Below, in pieces: positions 35,912-45,885 of a DNA stretch of 61,934 bases (positions within the stretch are counted from its first letter, which is position 1; each line of letters opens with the position of its first letter). The notes beneath the pieces are model-generated. The model saw only the letters and a list, made by a program, of their open reading frames with translations. It searched no databases and had not been told where the DNA came from. Source of the stretch: an uncultured Verrucomicrobiota bacterium (GTDB lineage Bacteria; Verrucomicrobiota; Verrucomicrobiia; Limisphaerales; UBA9464); NCBI GenBank assembly GCA_903916195.1, contig CAIWVP010000057.1:1-61934 (forward strand), given 5' to 3'. A program made the position numbers and the translations under genes.

Positions 35912-37672
35912 TTGCGACCTGTGCGCCCCCATGGATCCCAGAGCGAGGACCGCAACGCCGTCCCCGCCGTCCCCGCTGTCAGGATCGCCTGCCGGCTCGC
36001 CGGCCTGCTGCTCACCTTTGCCGCGCACGCCGCCGCGCCGGTGCTGGACACGCTGTTCCCGGCCGCCGTGCAGCTCGGCACCACCCACGCGGTCGTCGCC
36101 GTCGGCAAGGCCGAACCTTGGCCTCCGAAGGTCTGGGTCGATGCTCCCGGCATCCGCTTCGAGCCGACGACCAACAGCGGCACGTTCTCGGTCGTCATCG
36201 CTCCGGACGCCCCGGTTGGTCCGCACCTGGTGCGCGTCTTCAACGACGACGGCGCGAGCGCCCCGCGTTTTCTGGTGGTGACGCGCGAGCCGCAGACCGC
36301 CGAGGTCGAGCCGGACGACGATTTCACCAAGCCGCAGCCGATCGCGGCGCTCCCCTCCTCCGTCAACGGCCGGTTGGAGAAGAGCGGCGACGTCGATTCG
36401 TTCGCCGTGGAGCTCGCGGCCGGACAGACCTTGGTCGCCTCGGTCGAGGCCTACACCTTGATGTCGCCGCTCGACGCCGTGCTGAGGCTGGTCGATGCGC
36501 GCGGTGTCGTGCTGGCGATGGAGCACGACGACGGGCGCACCTTCGATCCGCTGCTCACTTGGACGGCCCGGTCCGCCGGCCGCCACATCGTGCAGGTCTT
36601 CGGCTTCGCCTATCCCGCGGAATCCGAGGTGCGCTTCACCGGCAACGCCAAGTGCGTCTACCGGCTGCATCTCTCGGGCGGACCGGTCGTGAGCCACACC
36701 GTCCCGCTCGGTGTCCGGCGCGGGGTGCGCACGCCGCTCCGGGCCTTCGGCTGGAACCTCGGCAAGGACGCGGACCGCGAGGTCGTGTCCGAAGCGGTCC
36801 CGGCCGCGTCCGACGCGACCCGGACGGAATTCCTCTTTCCCGGTGCCGACCGGGCGATCGTCCTACCGGTCGGCGACGGACCGGAATCGGTCGAGTCCGA
36901 GCCGAACGGCACGCCGGCCCAAGCGAACCGGATCGAGATCCCGGGCGCGGTCACCGGCCGGATCGCGGACGCGGGCGACGAGGACCGCTTTGTCTTCAAG
37001 GCGAAAAAGGACGAGAAGCTGTCGGTCGAGGTGCGCTCCGCGGCGTTCGGATTCCCGCTCGACGCCTGGCTGAAGGTGGAGGACATGGCGGGCAAGGAAC
37101 TCGCCAAGAGCGACGACAGCACCGGGGCCGATCCGGGCCTCGTCTGGTCCGCGTCGGCGGACGGCGAGTTCGTCCTCGCGGTCGGCAACCTCGTCCACCG
37201 CGGCGGACCGGACCACCTCTACCGCCTGGCCATCGCGCGTCCGGTCGCGTCGATGAAGGCCACCGTCGCGGCGGACGGGTTCGTCGTGGAACCCGGCAAG
37301 ACCAACGAGGTCAAGGTCTCCATCGCGCGCCAGCACGGGTTCGCGGCGAAGCTGGTCGTGTCGGTGAAAGGCCTGCCGGCCAGCGTGAAGAGCGCGCCGG
37401 TCGAAGTCGCCGAAGCCGGCGCCGAAGCGGTGTTGAAATGGATCGCGGACGTCGATGCGAAGCCGTCCGCCGGACCGGTGGAGATCGTGCTCGCCGAGAC
37501 CGGGTCGGGCCGCGAGCACCGCGCCGTATACGAGCTCGCCACGACCGGCGAGAACAACGGCGTGCCCCAAGGGTTCAAGCAGCTCGTCATCGGCTCGACC
37601 GAGAAACTCTGGCTGACCGTGCCGCCGCCTCCGGCCCCGAAGGCCGACGCGAAAGCAGAGGTGAAGAAATGA
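35912..37672 (+). CDS. Exported pre-peptidase (PPC)-domain protein
   Basis: This 586-residue protein has a signal segment (about 26-42, CRLAGLLLTFAAHAAAP) and beta-rich domains. Two pre-peptidase C-terminal-like modules stand out: EVEPDDDFTKPQPIAALPSS followed by GRLEKSGDVDSFAVELAAGQ, and ESEPNGTPAQANRIEIPGAV followed by GRIADAGDEDRFVFKAKKDE. PPC domains accompany extracellular enzymes and help substrate binding or localisation. No catalytic domain is seen. It lies between the two cytochrome/DUF1501 pairs in the same direction, 13 bases after a DUF1501 stop, and belongs to that cluster. The start is a TTG at 35912 or a GTG nine bases later; neither has a ribosome-binding site. Confidence 0.75.
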   Translation: MRPVRPHGSQSEDRNAVPAVPAVRIACRLAGLLLTFAAHAAAPVLDTLFPAAVQLGTTHAVVAVGKAEPWPPKVWVDAPGIRFEPTTNSGTFSVVIAPDAPVGPHLVRVFNDDGASAPRFLVVTREPQTAEVEPDDDFTKPQPIAALPSSVNGRLEKSGDVDSFAVELAAGQTLVASVEAYTLMSPLDAVLRLVDARGVVLAMEHDDGRTFDPLLTWTARSAGRHIVQVFGFAYPAESEVRFTGNAKCVYRLHLSGGPVVSHTVPLGVRRGVRTPLRAFGWNLGKDADREVVSEAVPAASDATRTEFLFPGADRAIVLPVGDGPESVESEPNGTPAQANRIEIPGAVTGRIADAGDEDRFVFKAKKDEKLSVEVRSAAFGFPLDAWLKVEDMAGKELAKSDDSTGADPGLVWSASADGEFVLAVGNLVHRGGPDHLYRLAIARPVASMKATVAADGFVVEPGKTNEVKVSIARQHGFAAKLVVSVKGLPASVKSAPVEVAEAGAEAVLKWIADVDAKPSAGPVEIVLAETGSGREHRAVYELATTGENNGVPQGFKQLVIGSTEKLWLTVPPPPAPKADAKAEVKK

Positions 37673-37776
37673 GCCCGCACCCCAGGATCGCGGATGGCCC
37701 GCCGGCCCGAAACCAGACCACGCTCGCCTGCGATCCAGCCGCAAGGGCCGGACGTCCGCCGAGACATCGGCTCCCC

Positions 37777-40734
37777 ATGATCCACCAATTGATCCGATCC
37801 GTTTCTCAAGACATCCGCCGTGCGATGACGTGCGCGTGGATGTCGAGCGCGTGGATGTCGTCGTTCGCCGCGGCGACGCTGGCGATCGGCGCGGATGTCG
37901 CGCCGCTTCCTCCCGCCGCGGGCCGGACCGTCGATTTCACCCGGGATATCCAGCCGATCCTGGCCGGATCCTGCATCTCCTGCCACGGCCCGGAGAAGCA
38001 GAAGGGCAGCTACCGCCTCGATTCCCGGGCCGCGGCGCTCAAGGGCGGCGAGACCTACGATCCGGCCATCAAGCCGGGTGACAGCGCGGGCAGCCCGTTG
38101 ATCCGGTTGGTCGCTGGTCTCGTGCCGGACGAGAAGATGCCGGCAAAAGGCGACGCCTTGACCGCCGACCAGATCGCACTCCTGCGGGCGTGGATCGACC
38201 AAGGTGCCCGGTGGGCCGACGACGCCGGGGCCGATGCGGACCCGATCCGGTCGCACTGGTCGTATCGACCGGTCGTGCGGCCGCCGGTGCCGGGGGCCGG
38301 TGCGACCGATGTCAGCGGGGCGGTGGTCGGTGGAGGCCGCAAGCCCGTCGAGGGCTCGGTGAAAGCGGTGTCCTCGAACCCCATCGATTCCTTCATCGCG
38401 GCGAAGCTCGCGGAGAACGGGCTCACGTTGTCGCCCGAGGCCGACCGCGTGACGCTCATCCGGCGCTTGTTCCTCGTGATGCTCGGCATGCCGCCGGCGC
38501 CGGACGATGTCGCCGCCTTCGTCGGCGACCGGGAACCGCTGGCCTTCGAGCGGCTGGTCGACAAGGTGCTGGCCGATGCGCGCTACGGCGAACGCTGGGG
38601 CCGGCACTGGCTCGATGTCGTCCGCTTCGCCGAATCCAACGGCTTCGAGACCAACCGCGAACGCCCGAACGGTTGGCGTTTCCGCGATTACGTCATCGCG
38701 GCGTTCAACTCCGACAAGCCGTACGACCAGTTCATCCGCGAGCAGATCGCCGGCGACGCGCTGGGCACCGATGTGGCGACGGGTTTCCTCGTGGGCGGTC
38801 CGGTCGATATCGTGGGCAGCCCGGACATCGTCCTGACGTCGCAGCAGCGCGCCGACGAGCTGGACGACATGGTCGGCACCACCGGCACGGCGTTCCTCGG
38901 TCTCACGCTCGGATGCGCCCGGTGCCATTCGCACAAGTTCGATCCCATCTCGCACCGCGAATACCATGCGATGACGGCGGTGTTCGCCGGCGTGAAGCAC
39001 GGCGAGCGCGCCCTGCCCCTCCCGGCCGACCGGCAGGCGGCCGTCGCCGAGGCCGACGCGCGCATCGCCGAGCTGGAACGGCGGCTGGCCCCGTTCATCG
39101 CGCGACCCGCTGCCGCCGGGGCCGGCGGCAAGCTGCGTCCCGCGGTCGATCCGGTGAGGAACGAGGACCGCTTCGCTCCGGTCGGGACGCGTGCGCTGCG
39201 CTTCACCATCCTCGCGACCTCGGGCGGCGAGCCCTGCATCGACGAGCTCGAGGTCTGGTCCGGCGACCGCAACGTCGCCCTCGCCTCCGCCGGGACCAAG
39301 GCCAGCGCTTCCGGGACGTTGCCCGGATTGGAGATCCACAAGCTCGAGCACATCAACGACGGTCGCGTGGGCAACAACCGCTCCTGGATCTCCAGCGAGG
39401 CCGGACGCGGCTGGATCCGGCTCGATTTCGCGAAGCCCGAGCGCATCGACCGCGTGGTCTGGGGCCGCGACCGCGAGGGCGGTTTCAAGGACCGTCTCGC
39501 CACCGGCTACCGCATCGAGGTGCTCACCGCGGCGGACACCTGGGATCCGGTCGCCAGCTCCGACGACCGCGCCAAGGCGAAGGAGACGCCGTCCAAGCCC
39601 GCTCCGCCCGTCTATGTCTTCGACGGCCTGCCGGCGGCCGAGGCCGCCCAAGCGAGGCAGTGGTCGGCCGGATTGGACTCCGCGCGGAAGGAACGGGCCG
39701 GAGCCGCCAAGGCGGCGATGGTCTATTCCGGCAACTTCACGCAGCCCGGACCGACCTTCCGTCTCCATCGCGGCGATCCGATGCAAAAGCGCGAGCCGGT
39801 GCCGCCCGGGACGCTGGCGATCTTCCGTCCGCTCACTTTGGCGACCAACGCGCCGGAACAGGAGCGTCGCGTGCGGCTCGCCGACTGGATCGCCAGCCCC
39901 GACAACCCGCTCACCGCCCGCGTGATGGTGAACCGCGTCTGGCAGCATCAGTTCGGCGCCGGCCTCGTGACCACGCCGAACGATTTCGGCAAGAACGGCG
40001 CCCGCCCGAGCCATCCGGAGCTGCTCGATTGGCTCGCCAGCGAATGGGTCGCCCCGTCCAGCGCCTCAGGCTCCACGACCGCCGCCCGGCATCCTTGGAG
40101 CATCAAGCATCTCCAGCGCCTCATCCTCACCTCCGCGACTTGGCGCCAATCCAGCGGCCCGCTGGCATCGGCCCGGAAGATCGACGCGACCAGCCGGTTG
40201 CTCTGGCGCTTCCCGCCGCGGCGGATGGAGGCGGAAGGCATCCGCGACAGCATCCTCGCCGTCAGCGGCAACCTCGACCGCACCGCCGGTGGACCGAGCT
40301 TCTTCCTGCACGATGTCGATCGCGAGAACGTCTACCACTACCACCCGAAGGAGAAGTTCACCCCGGCGGAGACCCGCCGGATGGTCTACGCCTTCAAGGT
40401 GCGGATGGAGCAGGACGGCATCTTCGGCGCGTTCGATTGTCCCGACGGCAGCCTGGTGGCGCCCAAGCGCAGCATGTCCACCACGCCGTTGCAGGCGCTG
40501 AACCTCTTCAACAGCGACTTCATCCTCCAGCAAGCGGAGATCTTCGCCGCGCGCCTGCAGAACGAAGCCGGCGACGATGCGCGGGCACAGGTCCGGACCG
40601 CGTGGCAGCTCGCCTTCAACCGCGCGCCGGCCCCGGGTGAACTGGAGGCGGCGACCGGATTCGCCCGAGCCGAGGGCTTGCCGGCCTTGTGCCGCGCCGT
40701 GCTCAACGCCAACGAATTCCTCTTCATCCCATGA
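37777..40734 (+). CDS. Exported cytochrome c/DUF1549/discoidin-like/DUF1553 protein
   Basis: This 985-residue PSD1-type protein begins with an N-terminal signal region (about 1-40), then a planctomycete cytochrome c domain with CISCHG near 66. A DUF1549 domain starts near 201 ([15 protein letters not shown]), a second haem motif [12 protein letters not shown] lies near 380, and a coiled segment follows. An F5/8-type (discoidin-like) insertion spans about 475-595 ([37 protein letters not shown]). The DUF1553 domain starts about 698 ([20 protein letters not shown]). The inserted domain may bind glycans. The stop overlaps the next DUF1501 gene as ATGA. The ATG at 37777 fits export. Enzymatic function is unproven for the family. 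Confidence 0.88.
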   Translation: MIHQLIRSVSQDIRRAMTCAWMSSAWMSSFAAATLAIGADVAPLPPAAGRTVDFTRDIQPILAGSCISCHGPEKQKGSYRLDSRAAALKGGETYDPAIKPGDSAGSPLIRLVAGLVPDEKMPAKGDALTADQIALLRAWIDQGARWADDAGADADPIRSHWSYRPVVRPPVPGAGATDVSGAVVGGGRKPVEGSVKAVSSNPIDSFIAAKLAENGLTLSPEADRVTLIRRLFLVMLGMPPAPDDVAAFVGDREPLAFERLVDKVLADARYGERWGRHWLDVVRFAESNGFETNRERPNGWRFRDYVIAAFNSDKPYDQFIREQIAGDALGTDVATGFLVGGPVDIVGSPDIVLTSQQRADELDDMVGTTGTAFLGLTLGCARCHSHKFDPISHREYHAMTAVFAGVKHGERALPLPADRQAAVAEADARIAELERRLAPFIARPAAAGAGGKLRPAVDPVRNEDRFAPVGTRALRFTILATSGGEPCIDELEVWSGDRNVALASAGTKASASGTLPGLEIHKLEHINDGRVGNNRSWISSEAGRGWIRLDFAKPERIDRVVWGRDREGGFKDRLATGYRIEVLTAADTWDPVASSDDRAKAKETPSKPAPPVYVFDGLPAAEAAQARQWSAGLDSARKERAGAAKAAMVYSGNFTQPGPTFRLHRGDPMQKREPVPPGTLAIFRPLTLATNAPEQERRVRLADWIASPDNPLTARVMVNRVWQHQFGAGLVTTPNDFGKNGARPSHPELLDWLASEWVAPSSASGSTTAARHPWSIKHLQRLILTSATWRQSSGPLASARKIDATSRLLWRFPPRRMEAEGIRDSILAVSGNLDRTAGGPSFFLHDVDRENVYHYHPKEKFTPAETRRMVYAFKVRMEQDGIFGAFDCPDGSLVAPKRSMSTTPLQALNLFNSDFILQQAEIFAARLQNEAGDDARAQVRTAWQLAFNRAPAPGELEAATGFARAEGLPALCRAVLNANEFLFIP

Positions 40735-42233
40735 GCGAGCCCACCGATCTCCGCCGCAGCCCGTTGCTCGACCGCCGCCGCTTCTTCGCCGACACCGGCA
40801 TCGGCCTCGGTGCCATCGCGCTCACCCATCTGCTCGGCCGCCAAGGACTGCTGGCCGCCAACGTCTCGGGCAAGGAGACCATCCGCCCGGTCATCCCGCC
40901 CGGCCAGCCTTACGCGCCGCGCAAACCGCATTTCACCGGCCGCGCCAAGAACGTCCTCGTCATCTTCTGCAGCGGCGCCTGCAGCCAGCTCGACACCTTC
41001 GACCACAAGCCCGAGCTCATCCGTCGCCACGGCCAGCCGATGCCGGGCAGCGACAAGCTCATCACCTTCCAGGGCGAGCAAGGCGCCCTCGCCAAGAGCC
41101 CTTGGGAGTTCAAGCCGCGCGGCAAGAGCGGCAAGATGATCTCCGACCTCGTGCCCCACATCGGTGCGCTGGCGGACGACCTGTGCTTCATCCACTCGAT
41201 GCAGGGGAAGACCAACACGCACGGCCCCGGCGAGAACTTCATGTCCACCTGCAACGCGCTGGACGGCTTCCCCAGCCTCGGTGCCTGGGTGACCTACGCC
41301 CTCGGCAGCGAGGACCAGAGCTTGCCGGCCTACGTCGCCATCCCCGACCCGCGCGGCAAACCGCAGAACAGCGTGAACAACTGGGCGCCCGGCTTCCTGC
41401 CGGCGGCGTTCCAAGGCACCGAGTTCAACGCCACCCATCCCATCCGCAACCTCGCCCGGCCCGGCTCGGTCCCGGCCGGATCCGACGCCGCGACCCGCCG
41501 CTTCCTCCGCGAGCTGAACGAGCGCCACGCCGAGCGTTTCCCGGGCGACACCGAGCTCGCGGCCCGCATCGCCAGCTACGAACTGGCCGCGCGCATGCAG
41601 CTCACCATCCCCGAGGTCGCCGATCTTTCCAGCGAACCCGCCCACATCCTCAAGCTCTACGGCGCCGATGAAGGCGGCTCGAAGATCCTGGAGACCCGCG
41701 CCGCCTTCGCCCGCAACTGCATCCTCGCCCGCCGCCTCGTCGAGAAGGGCGTCCGCTTCGTGCAGGTCTTCAACGGCGCCTACCAGACCGGCGGCGAAGG
41801 CGTGAGCAACTGGGACGGCCACAAGGACCTGCTCAACCAGTACAGCCAGCACGGCCCCGTGCTCGACAAACCGACCGCCGGCCTGCTCATCGACCTCAAG
41901 CAACGCGGCTTGCTCGACGACACGCTGGTCGTGTGGTGCACCGAGTTCGGCCGCATGCCCACGTTCCAGAAGGGCTCCCAAGGCCGCGACCACAACCCCT
42001 CGGGCTTCACCTGCTGGATGGCCGGCGCCGGCGTGAAGAAGGGTTTCAGCCACGGCGCGACCGACGAGTTCGGCTACAAGGCGGTCGAGGACGTCACCAC
42101 TGTCTACGACCTGCACGCCACCATCCTGCACCTGCTCGGCCTCGACCACGAGCGCCTCACCTATTACCACAACGGCCTCGAACGCCGCCTCACCGACGTC
42201 CACGGGCAGGTGGTCAAAGCGGTCCTGAGCTGA
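40731..42233 (+). CDS. DUF1501 protein, Tat-exported (second copy)
   Basis: This 500-residue DUF1501 protein is translationally coupled to the preceding PSD1-type gene (ATGA overlap). A Tat signal [20 protein letters not shown] lies at about residues 11-30. The core carries [59 protein letters not shown] and [20 protein letters not shown]. It is longer than the first copy and belongs to a different subfamily: the first pairs with a WD40-type partner, this one with a discoidin-type partner. Its metal-binding residues look intact. The C-terminus is the usual family end ([20 protein letters not shown]). Confidence 0.92.
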   Translation: MSEPTDLRRSPLLDRRRFFADTGIGLGAIALTHLLGRQGLLAANVSGKETIRPVIPPGQPYAPRKPHFTGRAKNVLVIFCSGACSQLDTFDHKPELIRRHGQPMPGSDKLITFQGEQGALAKSPWEFKPRGKSGKMISDLVPHIGALADDLCFIHSMQGKTNTHGPGENFMSTCNALDGFPSLGAWVTYALGSEDQSLPAYVAIPDPRGKPQNSVNNWAPGFLPAAFQGTEFNATHPIRNLARPGSVPAGSDAATRRFLRELNERHAERFPGDTELAARIASYELAARMQLTIPEVADLSSEPAHILKLYGADEGGSKILETRAAFARNCILARRLVEKGVRFVQVFNGAYQTGGEGVSNWDGHKDLLNQYSQHGPVLDKPTAGLLIDLKQRGLLDDTLVVWCTEFGRMPTFQKGSQGRDHNPSGFTCWMAGAGVKKGFSHGATDEFGYKAVEDVTTVYDLHATILHLLGLDHERLTYYHNGLERRLTDVHGQVVKAVLS

Positions 42234-42658
42234 AAGGCGGGAACACAGGCACAAGGCGAAATCCGCCCACTGCCATCGCCGGACGGGATCCAGGCCAGGA
42301 GAGCCGGTAACTCCAGGAACTGGGACAGGCACCGACCGGGACTTCGCTCCATTGGGGCTCATCCGGGCTGTGGTGACGGTCTCTATCCGCTTGGAAGCGG
42401 CCCCCCGGACGATGCCCGGCGTGGGATCCGCTCCGATCACCTTCAACCGACTCGCGCTCTTGGCTTTGCTCGCCCGATTCCTTTTATGGATCGACGAGGT
42501 TGTGTCCGGTGTCCGACCTGACGACTGCACCGGCGGCAAGGGTTTTCCATATTTGGATTTATAAGAAATATCCCGGTTGACTTTAAGATCCATGATCGCC
42601 ATGAAGGTAAACTACTATGTGGCCGTGGAATTGACCTTCATCACCGACCCACATCCAG
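42234..42658. other. Intergenic region, no gene seen
   Basis: This gap of 425 bases follows the second DUF1501 gene. No open frame here looks like a protein. The part from about 42545 to 42615 is AT-rich (ATTTGGATTTATAAGAAATA) against a GC-rich background and probably holds the promoter of the orphan gene at 42659, but I cannot place a -35/-10 pair with confidence. Confidence 0.5.
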
Positions 42659-43282
42659 ATGACCTCGCGACTCGTGCCATTGGTGATCATCGCCGCTATC
42701 ATATTGTCCATCGTCCTGGTGTTCAAGCGGACCCCGCGCCCCGTGTCCGGCGATGTTGATGTCGTGTCAGCGGAGCCTTCGCCGACCGGGCACACCGCAT
42801 CCAGGCTGCCGCCTTTGAGGCCTGCTGGGAAGCCGTCGACCGAGGGCGCCCTGAGCTCACCCCATGTCACCCTGTCATTCGCGCCCGGGACGATCGGGGA
42901 TACGAGCAACAGCGTGGTCTTGCTCCTGGCGCAGTATTCCTTGCCGACAACCCCAGAGATGGTCGAAGTGTCGATCAACGCGTTGCGGGACGCGGTGCTT
43001 CCCGGCAAGACGCGGGACGACCTCCTCAGAGAACTCGACGAACGTGTTGTCGAGATCCAACATGACACCACGCTGTCCGAAGAAGATCGCCAACGTACGT
43101 TGCGGTATGTCGGCTTCGACAGGATCGCATGCAACACCCTGTTCACCGATGTCCTTTCCCAGACACGAAAGCTGAGCACGGAGGCGGTCACGGCTCAGTT
43201 GGGATACCCGGCTCCCGGCTACATCAACGACCTGTACACGAAAGTTCCGTTGCCGTCGCACACCGAGTTCGGCGTGAGGTGA
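42659..43282 (+). CDS. Unknown membrane-anchored protein
   Basis: I do not recognise this 207-residue protein. It has one N-terminal transmembrane helix (about residues 5-22, LVPLVIIAAIILSIVLVF), a flexible Pro/Ser-rich stretch to about 65, then a mostly helical soluble part (about 80-165) rich in Asp, Glu and Arg, including REDDRQ-like charged helices and DRIACNTLFTDVLSQTRKLS. The C-terminal YPAPGYINDLYTKVPLP is uncharged. Codon use is like that of neighbours, so it is likely real. It lies convergent to the ankyrin lipoprotein gene, 91 bases apart, and has no partner on the same strand. No function is proposed. Confidence 0.6.
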   Translation: MTSRLVPLVIIAAIILSIVLVFKRTPRPVSGDVDVVSAEPSPTGHTASRLPPLRPAGKPSTEGALSSPHVTLSFAPGTIGDTSNSVVLLLAQYSLPTTPEMVEVSINALRDAVLPGKTRDDLLRELDERVVEIQHDTTLSEEDRQRTLRYVGFDRIACNTLFTDVLSQTRKLSTEAVTAQLGYPAPGYINDLYTKVPLPSHTEFGVR

Positions 43283-43373
43283 ACCGTCCGGGGTCCTCCG
43301 CTGCTTCCGCCGCAACCGAGGGAGGCAGGTCATGCCGACGTTCGTTCGGCACCGGGGAGACCTTCTCTTCAAG

Positions 43374-43898
43374 CTAACGCAGCAGGTCGGCGATCTGAGG
43401 GCGGGTTGCCTTGATCACATCGTGATCTAGTTTCAAGCCCACTGGACCGAGTGCGGACTGCAAGAAGTCGTAGATGCCTTTGACCTGATCGAAGGGGCCC
43501 GAGACGGAATCCAGAGCCGTGTGTCCCGCCTTGTCCTTGGCGTTCTTGTCCGCACCGTGAGCCAACAGGTATCGGACGATCTCGGTGCGGCAAAGGAAGG
43601 CGGCGGAGATGAGGGGCGTGGCTCCATCGTTGTTCCGGGCGTTCACATCCGCCCCCGCCTGGATCAATGCCCGCAGCGCTCCCAACTGGCCGAACGCCGC
43701 CGCCGTGTGCAGCGGGCCGCCCCCGCTGGCGGGCTCCTTTTCGTTCAGATCCGAGGCGACCTTGATGTGCTGTTGGATCGCCTCGATATTTCCCGTCCGG
43801 GCAGCGTCGTGGAGGCCGGCACCGGGTGGCGTGGGTTTGCCGCACCCGGCCAGCAAAGGGAGCAACAACAAGTGCGCGGCGATCGTCTTGATTTTCAT
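43374..43898 (-). CDS. Ankyrin-repeat lipoprotein
   Basis: This 174-residue protein has a lipoprotein signal (MKIKTIAAHLLLLPLLAGC, lipobox LLAGC), then about three to four ankyrin repeats: GLHDAARTGNIEAIQQHI, GPLHTAAAFGQLGALRALIQ, GADVNARNNDGATPLISAAF, GADKNAKDKAGHTALDSVSG. It should be anchored to a membrane facing the periplasm and act in protein contacts. The C-terminal end LKLDHDVIKATRPQIADLLR is colinear with the ankyrin part of the large fusion protein at 45882-49223 (LDLGFIREERPRLAKRLVER). It lies 110 bases after the FecR-like gene on the same strand and is probably part of the same functional set. Confidence 0.9.
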   Translation of the reverse strand: MKIKTIAAHLLLLPLLAGCGKPTPPGAGLHDAARTGNIEAIQQHIKVASDLNEKEPASGGGPLHTAAAFGQLGALRALIQAGADVNARNNDGATPLISAAFLCRTEIVRYLLAHGADKNAKDKAGHTALDSVSGPFDQVKGIYDFLQSALGPVGLKLDHDVIKATRPQIADLLR

Positions 43899-44008
43899 CA
43901 GAGCAAGTTAAACGGACGAGAACCGAGGATCCTGACCCCTTTTTTAGAGGGAGAGGGCAGACGGTTGGATCCACGACCGGTGCCCTCCGATCGCGCGGTG
44001 GGATCGGA

Positions 44009-45346
44009 TCAGGGAACGGCGGGAGGGATCACTTGGGCTTGGAAGAGTTCAAGTCCAGCGGGACGGTGGAGCGTGTGGCACCAAACCGATTCGACGGTGA
44101 GTTCGAAGGGGCGGGCCGGAAGCTTCTTCGCCATGGGCTTCAGGACGGGGTCCAAAACGAGGTCGCGAAGGGGGAGGGTCACATCGAAGTTCTCTCCCGC
44201 GACAAACTCGCCTTCACCGCGGACCGTCTGGAACCGTCCGGCGAATGCGCCGTTGGCATCCCGCACAGTCACGCCGAAATAGACCGGGCTCGACATCGCC
44301 ACCCGCCCGCGAAGGCGCAGACGGCTGCCCGCATGGAGCACCACGGGCGGGGCGTCCCACGCAGAGACCCCCGTGGCGGCGGCGAAGATCGTCCACCCCG
44401 GCCGGGTGGTGAAGGGGACGGCCAACAACCCGGCGTCGCGGTCTGCGTCGGGTGGCATCCATCTGCCGAGCGTGCGTTCGGGTCCGAGCGGCAGGCGGCT
44501 GGTCCAGGTGTCGACCGGCGCCAGATCGGGGAGGACCGAAAAATCGTGGTCTGCCGCAGCGAGGACGCGGTGCCCGGCGGGGACTTCGAGGTCGGCACCG
44601 TCGCTGAGGCGTTTGACGCGGACTTTTCCTTGGCTGACATCGAGACGGGTCGCGCTGGTATCGGTCTCGATCGCGAACTGGGTCCCGAGCACCTCCAGCG
44701 CGGCGGAGGTCGTCTGCAGGACCATGGGCCGGCCGGCGGGTTGGGGCCGCACATTGGCGGAGGCGGTCCCGGATTTGAGTCGCAGCCGTTTCTGGCCGAG
44801 GTCGGAAAAAGTAAGCGTCGAATTGCCGGTGATCGCGACCGTGGTGCCGTCGGCGAACTGCAGTTCGAACCATGAGAGCGGCTCGATGCCCTCGATGATA
44901 CCGCCCTGCAGTTTCGTCCCGACGGTGAGATCTCGCACCACCCGGCCGCCATCGCCGGTCCATTGGATGGCACCGTCCAGTGCCGTGATGGTCGCGATCT
45001 CGCCACGGTGCCGGGATCCACGAAAGAGCAGGCCCGCGCTGAGGAGGACCGCGATCGAAGCCGCCATGGCCAGGACGACTGTGAACGGTCGCGACGGTAT
45101 CGGAAACCGGGCGAGACGCCCCTTGGCTGGCGCTGTCGGGGCTTGCTCCCGTATCCAAGCGCGCCGTCCCCGGGTCTCACGTTCGAGGTCCGCGATCATC
45201 ACCGCCTGTTCGGCCATTTCGCGCAGGAAACGCCGGGCGGCGGCATCGTCGCGCAGGGAGGCCGCAACCTGACCAGCTTCGGCCTCGGACAGTCGACCGT
45301 CCACATAACGCACCAATCGTTCCTGTTTTGGATCGGGCGGATTCAT
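44009..45346 (-). CDS. FecR-type transmembrane regulator (putative anti-sigma factor)
   Basis: This 445-residue protein has a cytoplasmic N-terminal region (about 1-85) with LVRYVDGRLSEAEAGQVAAS and a helical segment like PVC anti-sigma domains, but without a ZAS zinc motif. One transmembrane helix lies at about 88-108 (FTVVLAMAASIAVLLSAGLL). A FecR domain follows at about 115-275 (EIATITALDGAIQWTGDGGR, FELQFADGTTVAITGNSTLT, VLGTQFAIETDTSATRLDVS, QGKVRVKRLSDGADLEVPAG). The last ~160 residues are a beta-rich domain of unknown family. Its ATG overlaps the sigma factor stop as ATGA, strong evidence for stoichiometric production with the sigma factor. I infer anti-sigma or signal-transducer function. 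Confidence 0.88.
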   Translation of the reverse strand: MNPPDPKQERLVRYVDGRLSEAEAGQVAASLRDDAAARRFLREMAEQAVMIADLERETRGRRAWIREQAPTAPAKGRLARFPIPSRPFTVVLAMAASIAVLLSAGLLFRGSRHRGEIATITALDGAIQWTGDGGRVVRDLTVGTKLQGGIIEGIEPLSWFELQFADGTTVAITGNSTLTFSDLGQKRLRLKSGTASANVRPQPAGRPMVLQTTSAALEVLGTQFAIETDTSATRLDVSQGKVRVKRLSDGADLEVPAGHRVLAAADHDFSVLPDLAPVDTWTSRLPLGPERTLGRWMPPDADRDAGLLAVPFTTRPGWTIFAAATGVSAWDAPPVVLHAGSRLRLRGRVAMSSPVYFGVTVRDANGAFAGRFQTVRGEGEFVAGENFDVTLPLRDLVLDPVLKPMAKKLPARPFELTVESVWCHTLHRPAGLELFQAQVIPPAVP

Positions 45347-45885
45347 GGTGCTCCGGTCTCCAGATCGGGGCCGGCATCGCCCAATTTTCCCTCGATGCAG
45401 AGCCGGAGACTTTCGTGCAGCCGGGAGACCCGCTTGTAGATCGCGTTGAGGCCGATGCCCATGCTCCGTGCGACTTCCTCGCAATTGTGCCCTTCGAAAT
45501 AGCGCAGCCTCAGAAGGCGGCGGGATTCTTCGGGAACCGAATCCAGGCATTCGCGCAAGGCGTCCACCCTCAAGCCTTCGGGCCGGACCGCCTCGGATTG
45601 CCACTCGTGTTCCAGCAACTCCAGGATCTCTGTGTCGAGGCAGGTGATCTCGCGCCGGTGACGGCGGATCCAGTCGATGCCCTCGCGTCGGGCGGTGATG
45701 AACGCCCATGACAGGAGGGCGCTTTCGTTTTCGAAAGACAGGTCACGGGTCAGGGCCTTGAGCGCGACATTCTGAAAGATGTCCTCGGCCGCGTGGGTAT
45801 CACGGACGATGAGCCAGGCTGCACCGGAAACGCGCACACGCGCCTGCATGAGCGCTTGGAGAACTGCTTGCTCGGAAAGGCTCAT
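45343..45885 (-). CDS. ECF-type RNA polymerase sigma factor, PVC-type
   Basis: This is a 180-residue sigma-70 family member with only regions 2 and 4. Region 2 is at about 8-78 (HAAEDIFQNVALKALTRD, LLSWAFITARREGIDWIRRH) and region 4 at about 110-165 (DSVPEESRRLLRLRYFEGH, CEEVARSMGIGLNAIYKRVS). It resembles the sigma factors expanded in Rhodopirellula and Verrucomicrobium. Such factors direct polymerase to a small regulon, usually including their own operon. Both junctions are ATGA overlaps: with the fusion protein upstream and with the FecR-like gene downstream. Target promoters cannot be read here. Confidence 0.92.
   Translation of the reverse strand: MSLSEQAVLQALMQARVRVSGAAWLIVRDTHAAEDIFQNVALKALTRDLSFENESALLSWAFITARREGIDWIRRHRREITCLDTEILELLEHEWQSEAVRPEGLRVDALRECLDSVPEESRRLLRLRYFEGHNCEEVARSMGIGLNAIYKRVSRLHESLRLCIEGKLGDAGPDLETGAP

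Noticed and set aside
30520-36366. A 1948-codon open frame on the minus strand through the cytochrome/DUF1501 cluster
   Set aside because: It is antisense to clear exported proteins, Arg/His-rich and without domain resemblance; long antisense frames are expected at this GC content.
37219-40014. A 931-codon minus-strand frame opposite the second cytochrome/DUF1549 gene
   Set aside because: It covers the DUF1549 and discoidin-like parts in antisense and shows no family motifs.
42577-42759. 60-codon plus-strand frame overlapping the orphan gene start
   Set aside because: It overlaps the better frame at 42659, lacks a signal or motif, and is short.
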